Positions 23,900-34,528 of a stretch of 64,000 bases of DNA are shown here, piece by piece. The position numbers were made by a program, and so were the translations under genes. The DNA is from Aaosphaeria pasadenensis. Its lineage: Eukaryota; Ascomycota; Dothideomycetes; Pleosporales. The stretch lies in the NCBI GenBank assembly GCA_022813625.1, contig JAKLMB010000006.1, forward strand, positions 1,396,964 through 1,460,963, given 5' to 3'. The first letter of the stretch is position 1. Each line of letters opens with the position of its first letter. A model generated the notes under the pieces. The model searched no databases, was not told the DNA's origin, and was given only the letters and a program-made list of their open reading frames with translations.

Positions 23900-25899
23900 C
23901 TAAGCCGGAGACTTGCTCGCGGAGTTGGGGGCATTGCGGCGATCATCGTTCATGGACAGACCGCCAAAGTTGGTGGAAAGGAAATTGAAGGGATCATTAC
24001 GCCCATCACCGTTGGCAGGACCTTGGTTAGGAGGATATTGGTCGGCGGCAGTGAAGGCAGCCTCTGCTGAGCGGCTGTCGAATGGAGTAGCATGCATTCC
24101 ACCGTTAGGAGCATACTGAGCACCGACAGGAGGGTAGGGGCTAGCGGCTCCGATTCCTGAAGGGAGGGCATAAGAGCTAGGGGGGCCACCAAACTGCTGC
24201 GCAGGGAATCCAGCATTACCAAAGGCACCAGCTCCGAAAGGACCAGGAGTTCCACCCATTGAAGGTGGGCCCATGCCAAAGCTAGACGGAGCATCCATGG
24301 GAGAAGGGAATGCAGAATCAGCAACGACAGCTGCACCGGATCGACTGGCACCGCATCGGAGGCACTGGACGTTCTTGGCAAAGTTGTGATAACCGCAGCC
24401 ATTCTCACCACACTTCCAGTCTCCGGCGCGGAAGGGTACGACTCCACCGTTGCCTCGAGGCATGTGACCGCCACCCATACCGTGGCCATGGCCCATATGG
24501 TGGGTAGGAGGGCCCATCATGTTTGGTGGGCCATAACCGTAAGGGTAGCCCATACCATCGCCAGGGGGCACCTGCATGGCAGGGAAAGAGCAACGGAAGC
24601 ATGCCGTGCGGCGTTGGAAGTTGGAGAAACCGCAGGACGGGCAGTTCCAATCACCTGGTCGTGGACGGTTCTTGCTGGGAGGGAAGGGTGTGATGATATC
24701 CGCAGCACGGTCAAGGACACGGCTCGACGATGGAGAGACCTCGATGGCCTTTTCGTTGAGTGCACGGCCGTTCATGCACAAGCTCTCGGCAGCCTGTAGT
24801 ACTTGGTAAGTCAAGGGATAATAAAGTTTAAATTGCGTCATGACGTACCTCCTCATGGGAAGAAAAGACAGCGAATCCAGTGCCGGTGGGTTTATGCTGG
24901 TCGGGAGTGCGGAGAGTCCAGAAGGCAATAGGACGGCCGCCGAACTGGGTGAACCAGCTCTCAAGCTCTGACTGTGTGGTGTCGTGGGGAAGACCACTCA
25001 TGTGAAGCACTTTACTGCGTTCGGACAAAAATGCCCTGACGTCGGCACGGGCGTCCATGGGTTTGGTGAGGACGTCGGGGTGCTCCGAGGGTGGTTGTGA
25101 TTTACGGATGAGGCCTCTCAGTACGCGGGCCAAGGTGACAGATTCCTCCATGGCTCGCCTCGGCGAAGCGGGGGCAAGTGCCTGCAAGTGGAAAGGAAGG
25201 TTGTGCTTGATGGGTGCAGAAGATTGCACAGGCTCGACCTCCAATGCAGCACAAATGTTGGCCAATGCACTGGAACCGAATGGAAGGGACTCCGGGTGGT
25301 GTGCCTGCCAGCGCTGATATTCTGTGCGCAAATCAAATGTACGAGAGTGTTGTAGATAAGGGGGGAGGACAACAGCCTTATCGCGGGCCTCACGGGGCAG
25401 TTGAACCCGGAGATCCCAGGAGTCGAGGGTTACGAAGGCGAACTCGAGGTTCTTGGGGACGAGATGTTCCTGTGCGAAGGCATCGAACCGTGTAATTGCA
25501 TCCCTGAAGGTACCGGCATTGCGGACCTGATCCCAGGTCAAGGTTGTCAAGCTTGCTATAGCAGAATCTACGTCAGAAGGGGTACTCTCGTACTGAATGC
25601 GGGTGAAGGGTAACACTCACTGCAGAGTGCCGTAATCGGCGTGTTGACGGGCTTGACCAAAATGCTCTCTCGGTGCAACTAGAAGCTGTGTCAGTATGGA
25701 TATGAACCAACGGGTGGAGCAATCAATTGCTGTGTCCTCTCACCTCCTCACAAGATTTTGCATCGAGCAAGATCCATCCGAGTTCAATGACCTCGGCAGA
25801 GTCCTTTGTGACGTATACACCGTGTTCATCGCATGTTGTAGCAACGTGAATGACGACGTAGCGGTCAAGGTTAGGCGCCTGAGGAGTCTGGGACGCCAT
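23900..25899 (-). CDS. NRP1: NRP1/Arp-like RNA-binding protein: degenerate exonuclease-like domain, RRM, two RanBP2-type zinc fingers
   Basis: Four exons (25899-25744, 25678-25621, 25555-24849, 24793-23900; introns 65, 65 and 55 nt) give 604 residues. Residues 12-220 resemble an ERI1-like DEDDh exonuclease ('RYVVIHVATTC', 'ALCTSLTTLTWDQV', 'TLDSWDLRVQLPREA'), but motif I D-x-E is H18-x-A20 and motif III is lost, so catalysis is unlikely. An RRM follows (about 252-330; 'KVLHMSGLPHDTTQSELESW', 'GTGFAVFSSHEEA'). Two zinc fingers have Cys at 358/361/372/375 and 435/440/451/454, each in a 'GDW-x-C' frame. The rest is Gly/Pro/Met/Ala-rich. Yeast Nrp1 has an RRM plus the same fingers and goes to stress granules. 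A cytoplasmic mRNA-binding role is inferred. Confidence 0.88.
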
Positions 25900-28800
25900 G
25901 TTAGTATATGGGAATAGACTCCGCTGAGTATGTGACGGTTGAAGCAGTAATCAAAAAACAACGCTTTGGGAACGCAGTTCGAGTGAGGGTGTAAGAAGGT
26001 GGTTGTAGTAGATGGGTGGGTAGGTAAGTTGAGGTAGGTGTTGGTTGGTTGGTTTGGAAGGCGTAGTAAAGCTCGAAGGCGGACGGGACGAATAATGCGA
26101 AGAGAAAGTGCAATGGACGTCGTCAGCGAAACAGGAGGTGAAGGCCCGTGGAGGTGGGGAGCTGCGGACAAGCTTCGAACGAGGAGCGAGCGAGGGTGAG
26201 AAATAACGAGTGGTAGAGATCGACGCGGGCGATGAACGACCGGACGGAGGAGATGGAAGCCTCTGGCGAAGAAGAGGTTGGGAGGGGAGGAGAGGGGGGG
26301 ATTGAGAAGAAGAAGAACGAAGATGGAGAAAACGGATGAGGTGAGGTGAGGTGAGGTATAGAGAGTATGAGGCGGAATGGGGGAGAGGATGGAGGAGAAG
26401 GGAAGAGGAAGAAGAAGAGAAGGACCAGACGAGACGAGGCGAGTCCGAGTATGGATAAGTGGTAAAGTGGTAGTTAGTTAGCAGTAGTTAACTAGTAGGT
26501 ACCAGGTAGCAGGTGAGAGAGAGAGAGGTTGAGGGAAGAGAGTGTTAATTAGAGTAATTATTACTGCAGTTTAGAGAGTTTAGAGAGGAGAGAGGGATTG
26601 GTTAGATCAGGTTAGGTTTAGTTCAGGTAAGTTTTGGGAAGCAAAAGTACTGTGCATGGTGCATGTTCTGTACGCCCTCATAGTATGCCAGGGGAAGGGT
26701 TGCTGTTGCTGTGCTGTGCTAATCTACGGAGTATCTAGTTATTCTTATTACTCGTCGGGTCAGTGCTAGAAGGAGAAATTACATAGGCAGCAAATACTCA
26801 TTGGGAATTGGGCGGATGAAATGGGATCGAATACTCCCGTACTACAGTAATCACTCCCTGGCGCTCTCTTCATATCTTTCTCTCTCGTTCGTCGTCACGT
26901 ACGACAATGCTACCAAGGATTTTATTGCTTTTCTGTCAAATTCGCTACGAAAATGTTCTTTGGGTGTAGGAGGAGCTAACGCAGGTTCAGCGAATGATGT
27001 TTGGTCCCTTAGGGGAATAGAGGGATCAAGTACCAAAGATGAAGATGGAAAAGGGAAAAAAAAGAATTGTCAAGTTGACAAAACATCTCCAAAATCTGCC
27101 TTCTGATCATGATGCGTTTCTTACTACTAGGTATTTTACCAATTGATATACCTGAAGGCTCGTTCTTTGCTTTGGGCATCATCTGGGTCGTTTTTACTTT
27201 TGCAGCAGACGTTAGACAGTAACAGTAGTAACCAGCTGTTAGGTACTTTGTACTTTGTACCTAAGTGCTAAGGCAGTCTTGGTTGAGAATTCCATCCACT
27301 AGTCTGTCTAGTCGTCGTACGGTTGGCCTTGATTACTTAGCTGGCCCAATGGTGATGGTTATGGTGATGAAGATGGGGTATCTGTTCTATCATTCAATCA
27401 TTCTTCTTTTCTTTTTCTTAGCTTGAGTTCCCTGAGCTATCTTGTTCTGCTACAGCTCATGTCTGAACACACAAGCTCGGTGCTTTCTCGCACCTCTTCC
27501 GAAACAGGAACAGACAGAGAAACAGGTTCAGGTACACGTAGACAGCTTAGGTTGCAGGTCGCAGGCTGCAATGTGCCTATGCCTGCACAGGCACATGTTC
27601 ATACATAGGGATACATGCATAACGGGAGTTAGATGGAGATGATAGGTAGAGACGCAGGAGTAGGTCTAGTGAACGGAAAGCTTTGCTGCCGTGCGAGTCT
27701 CCGCTCCGAAAAAAAAGATAGTAATACTCGGACCAGTACATGTAGGTTGTTCTTGTCATGTACCTATCTGTCTTCCTACGGTTGACCTGTACTCGTAAGA
27801 ATGGTAGATGTATGATTTATATATCTTTTCCCCAACTGTTGCGTGAACTGTATATACGCAGTATACTCCGTATAAGTACGGAATACTCTGTAGATTTATC
27901 GACTATAAATACAACAACATGACTACATACGGAATCAATGAGTTTGTACCTCGGAAAGCAACAAGATCGTTGTTACTACAACACCTAAATGACCACAGCC
28001 ATGAGCATGATTATGTCGATGAGTAGGTAGATAGAGAGCTATCACCGCCCAGTCGACGCATCATCGTCATCATCTCCCCCTTACCCCTGTCTGTCTCCCA
28101 CTATTTATCTACTCCGGCAGAGTTGCTCCGTTGGGGGGTGCGTCGTTGATTGGCAGCATCTGAAACACCACGCCTCCCTCTGCTCTTCTCCATTATTGAT
28201 CGATTGATTATTTGCTGAACCATCATATGTGTGTGTGTACGTATGTGTGCAGGATGTATGAAAAGGTGTACTATGTATGGATGGATGGATACAGCAGGAC
28301 TCAGGAGGCACCGCACGAGTCTTGTTCAACGCTTCCCGCGTGTTGCCCTTCTTCTTCTTCTTCTTCTTCCCCCTCTTCTTCCCTCCACATCCGCTGCCTC
28401 CCCGTCCCACCCTTTTGCTACGAGGATGCCATCCTACCATCCTGCCATCATCCTCAATCACATCCCACCATGTGTTTGGCGTGGAACGGCAGGTGGGGTG
28501 GTGTCCTACTCTGTGTCTTGTGCCTTGTGTCTTAAATTCTTGTGTCCCCCCGTGCGACCATCCATCCACTGATTGATTGATTGATCTCTGCCCTTTTCGT
28601 CCTGCCATCAATAGAACCCATTCCCATCGAACAGGACGCATAACGGTACACCGTACACGCATCCACGTCCGATCCATAGGCCCAACTCGCCCCAACAACG
28701 CCGCCAGCAGGTGGCTACATGGATAGCGTTTTCATCGGACGTCCTCTGCTCCGTACATCGTTACTACAGACGGTAGAGCTGGACATGCGTTCGCCCAACA

Positions 28801-30334
28801 CGTCTCTTGTAGCCAAAGAGTCAACCCTTCTTGAGGTGGCTTCGGGCCTCCGGCACTGACATCGACTTTCTCTCAGATCTACCTAGCCCTGTCATGCCCG
28901 CAGGATCAACAATCCTTCCACCGCATAGTACACTACCGTACCTAGCTGTTCGCTTTTGCTGTTTCTTTCTGCGACGACCAACAGATCGGTGGAGCAACGA
29001 CGCCGTACCAAACTCCAACGACAGACATAAGATAGTACAGCGTGCTACTCCTTGCACCATCAGTGATTGAACGGTAATGATCCTTATTTGCCCACGTCAT
29101 GTTCGCATTGGACCTGGAAGCTCTGACACATTTGCCTTTTCTATTTCTGGGCCTCTGGAATATCAATCATGTCTTCTCCCCGTCCCCCTACTACATCCAC
29201 GTGATGATATACCATTCGGCTCCAGGGTCATTGTCACGACCACCACCAGCTAATGAATACTGCTCGAACGCCATTGGACAGCCTTGCTTGTCTGGGCATC
29301 GAGCGTCGTCTGTTTTGGGGCCATTTGGAGAGTGGAGAGGGAGGACCGCGCTGTCATACAGGTTTGAGAGGGTGAATGGCATGGTAGACAGTGGATTGGC
29401 GCCGCTCACATCCCAGACGGGTCAAAACTAAAACTAAGGGGCGGGATGCCTCTCTCAATGGAGGTCAGTGTTGTTTGGTCGGACGTGAATAACTAGGTGA
29501 TTATAATCTTATTATTACCGATATTTCTACTGACATACCCCATCCCATCCCATCCTATCTGTAAGTAGCTGGCGTTAGGATTTGTATTAGTTCCTAGCTC
29601 CCGCTTCGTTGGCCGTTTGTTTTGTCACCAACCTACCACCTACCTAGTACGAGCATGTCGTTGTCTGCTATCAATTACCCCTTAAACACAACGCCCTCCG
29701 TGCCCTGAATCTTGAATCCCACAAATCTTCAACGTCCGTCCTCACTTCACGTTCATTACATTCGCACAAAGTGCTCTCTTGAAAGGTCACTTTATGTCTG
29801 CCTGTCTGTCTGTCTGTCTGTCTGTCTTGAATTGACGCTTCGCGGGCGCTACACACAGCACCGACCCCTTCAGCTCTTCCGCGGCGAAACGAAACATTTG
29901 CATTTGCATCAGGTCTGAGCGCGCATAGATACTCTCGTATCAGTGCTCTCTTATTCTTCCTTATCCTCCATCGTCTTCCTCCTCCGACGTGCATAAGACT
30001 TTCCTCGGCACCCGTGCGACAGCTTCGCACACAATACCATACACATACCATACTATACCCACGGGATCGTTCATTTACGATAATTTATAACGGCCTGCGC
30101 CTGTACATTAACTTGGTCAAGCAATTGCTCTATATTGCAATTGCACGAGAGAACACTCACACCCTGGGCACGAGCAAAAGTATCCTCGAGGTAGCTGTCG
30201 GAGCTTCCCCGCGCATAGCCGACGATTCGCCGCGTCAAGTTTGATTAAACAGGACCAGAGAGAAAGACGAGAAGAGAGAGAAGAGAGAAGAAGGCAACGG
30301 GAACACAGTAACAGCTAAGGAACTAGAGGAGAAC
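25900..30334. other. Intergenic, 4.4 kb, repeat-rich, no supported gene
   Basis: The first ~750 bp (to about 26640) are strongly purine-rich on the plus strand, so they are pyrimidine-rich in the sense of the NRP1-like gene and look like its long leader and promoter; a GAGGT run lies at about 26336-26357. Further on are simple repeats: TTC at 28349-28369, GATT near 28568-28583 and GTCT at 29802-29826. The many 60-200 codon frames are Arg/Ser/Thr/His-rich and have no domain. An unspliced or highly divergent small gene cannot be excluded. Confidence 0.5.
29802..29826. repeat. (CTGT)n microsatellite
   Basis: Six tetranucleotide units, the same motif as at 22661-22689, in the gap before the F-box gene. 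Confidence 0.85.
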
Positions 30335-32560
30335 ATGATGTCTAAGCGTTTCCACTCTTCCCCGCGCGACGAAGACCCTCGCAGTAACCACAGCAGTAAC
30401 AGGTCAGTCACTTCGGTCCTCGAATGTTAGTATTTACAATACTACAGCTCTGGCCCTTTCTCCTTCCCCTTCCCTTCCCCTTCACGTTCATATATCTTCA
30501 GCGATCTCCAATTCTCCAATTCTCCGTCTCCACCACCACTACCACCACCGTCATCACCTCTCCCCCCTCTCTATCCCTCTCCCTCTCACCTGCTCTCCAC
30601 TTCTCCTCTCCTCCCGGGGCCCCTCTCCCCCTCCTTCACCTCCAACCCTACCTTCGTTTCTTCGGAAACATTTCTTCACATTGCACCAATATACTGCACC
30701 CCACATCCACACACACACCGCACTGCTCATGTTTGAATCAAAGCACACTATCTAACCGAATCAACAGCTCCATCTCCTACCGCATCATGGGTTTCATGAA
30801 GCGCTTTCGCCGGCAGAAGAGCCCAAAGAACAAAGACTTCTTTCCCCGTAACGATTATCACTCGGTCGCCGCCTATCATGGTCCAGACTGCACCCCACGC
30901 CTAAATGACAAGATCTTGCGCCGCATCTTCGAGGAGGTCTGTCCGCACTCCATGGACGAGAGCTTGGATAGCAGCGAGGATTCCGGCAATGAAGGCTGCA
31001 TGACCTGTGACATGCGCGATCTAGCACACTGCGCCCTGGTCAAACGGCAATGGTACAGTGTGGCTGCTGGTTTGCTGTGAGTCTCCTTCACCGGCCGCCT
31101 GCATGCGAATGCGGGCTGCGGCATCGACTGCGATTGCGGTGCGCTAACATGGATCTAGGTACAAGAGCATCCGCATCGACGCTGTCCATTATTGCGAGCT
31201 CGAGGAAGTGTACGCTGCCGAGCGTAGACGCAAATCCCGCGGTGGCGACGAAATCGATCCTCCAACCACGCGACTCCTCCAACTTTGCCGGACGGTGCGA
31301 GACAATCACTACATAGGACAACGCGTGCGCTTCTTGAAGCTACCATACATGACGAGGGAGTCTTGCAAGGCCGATCTTGCTCGTACCGTGTCGGTCCTGC
31401 CCAACCTCGAGTACGTCGACCTTCCGGACGGCTTCTACAACGGTGACTCTACCTGCCACACTTTGCGCCAGGAGCTCCAGGCAAGGTGCCCCCATATTCG
31501 AAAGATGAAATACAATGAGGGTGCGGAGAAGTCGCTGGAGACCCTTTTGCAAGGATTTTGGCAAGAGCTCCGCGTCATTGAGATCAACAGAATCCAGATC
31601 GAGCCTACCGTATTGAGGCGCGTCCTCGGCCAACTGCCCTGGTTGAGTGAGGTCTCTTTCTCCGAGGTCGCCTGGCTGAACGACAGTGTCCTACAGCCTG
31701 TTCCCGGAATCCCCGAATTCCCTCCACTCGACACCATCAAACTGAGGAAGGTCAAGAATCTCACGGCGCAAGGCCTGGCTCAATACCTCTCGCACCCAGT
31801 CAGCCGGGATACATTGCGCACTCTCAAGATCAAGGATTGTCCTAGTTTGACAGTGCCTGCTCTCCACATTGTCTTGCAGATGGCTACCAATCTCCGGACA
31901 CTTGAATTCACCGCAACAGTATCTGCCTCGCTACCTATCGAACCAATTCCCCCTATGACCTCCCGATCACTACACACCCTGAACTTTGAGGTCATCTCTA
32001 GCTCGAGCCACCAGATGTATCCACCAGCAGACTCGTACTACCAGTACCTCACCACTTCACTCATGTCTGGGTCACTCCCAGCCTTGAGGAAACTCTTCGT
32101 TCGTGACCCTAGCTTCCCAGAGTCGCTCACGCTGGCACCGCCTGTACGCCCATTTGCGGACTCACCACACCACACTCCTCGTGGCTTCAACCAACCGCTC
32201 GAAGTTTTCTCCAAAGGAATGGATGAATTGGATTGGATTTTCACGTCCATCATCCCTGCGGATGCCTACACGGGCAGGCGTGGATCGCTATCTGGTGGAC
32301 GCCCCGTCAGCAGCTATTCTGCACACAAGGGCCTCGGTCCACAATGGGGAGGTGAAGCCCGCAAGTCTGTGGTGGTACCAAATGGGTTCGGGGGCTTTTT
32401 GGCTGTTCCCGCAGATGATGATCGGCCGCGAAGTGCAGGCCACCTCGGCCCCTCTCACCATCGCGGCTTCAGCAACGACAGCACTGGAGGCGTTCGCGCA
32501 AGCTTCATGAGCCAGGTCGGCAGAGACAAGAGGTCGTCCAGGGCCGATCTCTGGCGGTAA
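30335..32560 (+). CDS. F-box/leucine-rich-repeat-type protein
   Basis: The secure part is 30787-31076 plus 31159-32560 (82-nt intron, GCTAAC at 31143), 563 residues from Met at 30787. I favour an extra first exon at 30335-30402 (M-M-S-K-R-F...), joined by a 365-nt intron (30403-30767, GTCAGT donor, CTAAC then CAG) to an exon at 30768. This keeps frame through 'SSISYRIMGFMKRF' and gives 592 residues. An F-box-like segment ('RLNDKILRRIFEEVCP' to 'LVKRQWYSVAAGLLYKSIRI') is followed by leucine-rich helical repeats ('LARTVSVLPNLEYVDLPDG', 'LRTLKIKDCPSL', 'LRTLEFTA'). The C-terminus is disordered and Ser/Gly/Arg-rich. F-box proteins link Skp1-cullin ubiquitin ligases to substrates. The substrate is unknown. 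Confidence 0.8.
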
Positions 32561-34528
32561 GATTCGTGACTCGCTTCGGCGTTTCGCAGACGTGCTTCAG
32601 TCGTCAGCGAGCTTTTTTCTTCCCTTCCGGTTAGGCGGCACTTTTTGGGTTCTTTTTCGGTGCTACATCAGGCCTGGACAAAAATCAGACTTGGAAAAGT
32701 CAATTCGGACGATACGAACGCGGACGATGCACATATCATACACACACATTTTCCCTTCTCTTTCTTGTGTTCAATACCCCTTCGTTACCACCCCTTTTTC
32801 CATTCTCCACCCCATTGCAGGCGTTTCGGCCGGGCAATGCGTGCTTGTCGAAATGCCTTGAAGTGTTTCGACACGATCACGGTACTGGCTGGTTTTTTTG
32901 TTTTTCACATGAACGGAAAGGCATATATGAGTTGGTTTGCTCGTGGAGGAAGGAACCTCCCGAGACCAATTGCAGTTTGAAGTCTGGGAACGGGGGTTCA
33001 AGTTTTCTCCCCGCCTAGATACACCATTTCGTGCAACTGTACAATTGTGGCATGAACGATTTGAGTGAATGTCATGATGCGTCGTCGAAGGATACGATGA
33101 CGATGATACCGTAACCATTCAACACTCCAACCCCTACATAGCCAAGCAATAGATTACTTGTCAAACTTCTATGACCTTCTGACTCCAGTGCGAAAGTCCA
33201 TGCTACACACAGACCCCAACATTGACTTCAAAACGGCCTCTCCCATGGACCATGCTCAAAAAGGCTGAAAGGTAGGTGGTAGTGTAAGGGGGAAGTTCAA
33301 ATCCGAAACATGCGCCACACGACGCTAAAAAGACCCGTCCCATTCCCCCCTTTCCCTATTTTAGAACACGCATGCGAGCTATTCTCGTTATGGCATGGAC
33401 TCTCTTAGCTGGCCTTCGGGTACCTGACCGTGGTAATAACTGGTACCACGGCCACGACTTGTAATACGTTACAACCTACCGGTAGCCGTTCAGCCTCAGG
33501 TCTCACGGTACGGGGGGGAGATGTGGATGTGGAGATGTTATGGCGTTTATGGAGGTAATGTGTGTTCAGCTTCAGCTTGAAGTTCTGGAAGGAGAGGGGG
33601 AAATGGAGAGGGAAGTGCCTTTTATTTGTAGAGGAGAATGCGGGTGCTCGTGATTGGATACATGTAACTTGATTAACACTTCTGGGCGCCTTTCTTTCGT
33701 ATGAGTAGAGAAAGAGCTGGGCGAGTCGAAATGAAATGCCAGCTGATAGTCGTGGTAGACTGGTAGTACTTAGTGCTGGTGCCAGGTGAATTTACCTTTG
33801 TCCTTTCGCGCCCGCTAAAAGAAGAGGGAAATTGCGATGCCAATTTGGTGTCTGTCCAGTAATAGTTACTATTATAGTATTATAGCCATTTGGTGTACCT
33901 GAGCCAGCATCTACACTACACAGTACACACTGAGGAAGACGAGAGAAAGAAATGGGAAACCCGGCAATCAAGTGCAAGAAATACAGGTTACTTGGGGGTA
34001 CTTGGTAGGCTTGGGACGCCCGCCGTTTCCTAGGAATCAATAATTCGGTCCCGTTCAACCGTTGATTTGATTTCATTATTACGCAGGTTGGACCACTGGT
34101 AGGGAAGGCTTCCCCTACGTAGTTGAACTTTGGCGGTGGGTGTTGTTAATTATATACTCGAAACTCCGCTGCTTTTTTTTCTCTTCCTTCCCTCACTATT
34201 ACTTGTTAACCTCACAGGGAAAAAATAGATTCACTCGACCGTCGATCTTAACTACATCCTACTCAGCATTAACCATCTACCCGCTCACCCGTCCCTCCTT
34301 ACAAGTTAGTTAACGGGCAACGAATACGAGCGAGGAGTGGTCGTGGTTGCAGGGTCCTTGATCCTATCCCACACGCACCACCCCTTGACCCTTATTACCC
34401 CTCGGACCCAAAACCCCCTTCATGGTCGTGTGGTCAAAAAGTCGTCGTCCCTTACTTGAAGACGACAGCGCAGGTGCACTGCAACTGCTACTGCGCTGTC
34501 CAGCACGCCTGCATACCTGTACGACATA
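32561..34528. other. Intergenic, 2.0 kb, no supported gene
   Basis: 3' region of the F-box gene and promoter of the RA-PH gene. The open frames are short and compositionally random. A pyrimidine-rich stretch near 34160-34320 fits the leader of the next gene. Confidence 0.5.

Noticed and set aside
28105..28698. 197-codon minus-strand frame
   Set aside because: It runs through TTC and GATT repeats, giving Lys- and His-rich low-complexity protein without a domain.
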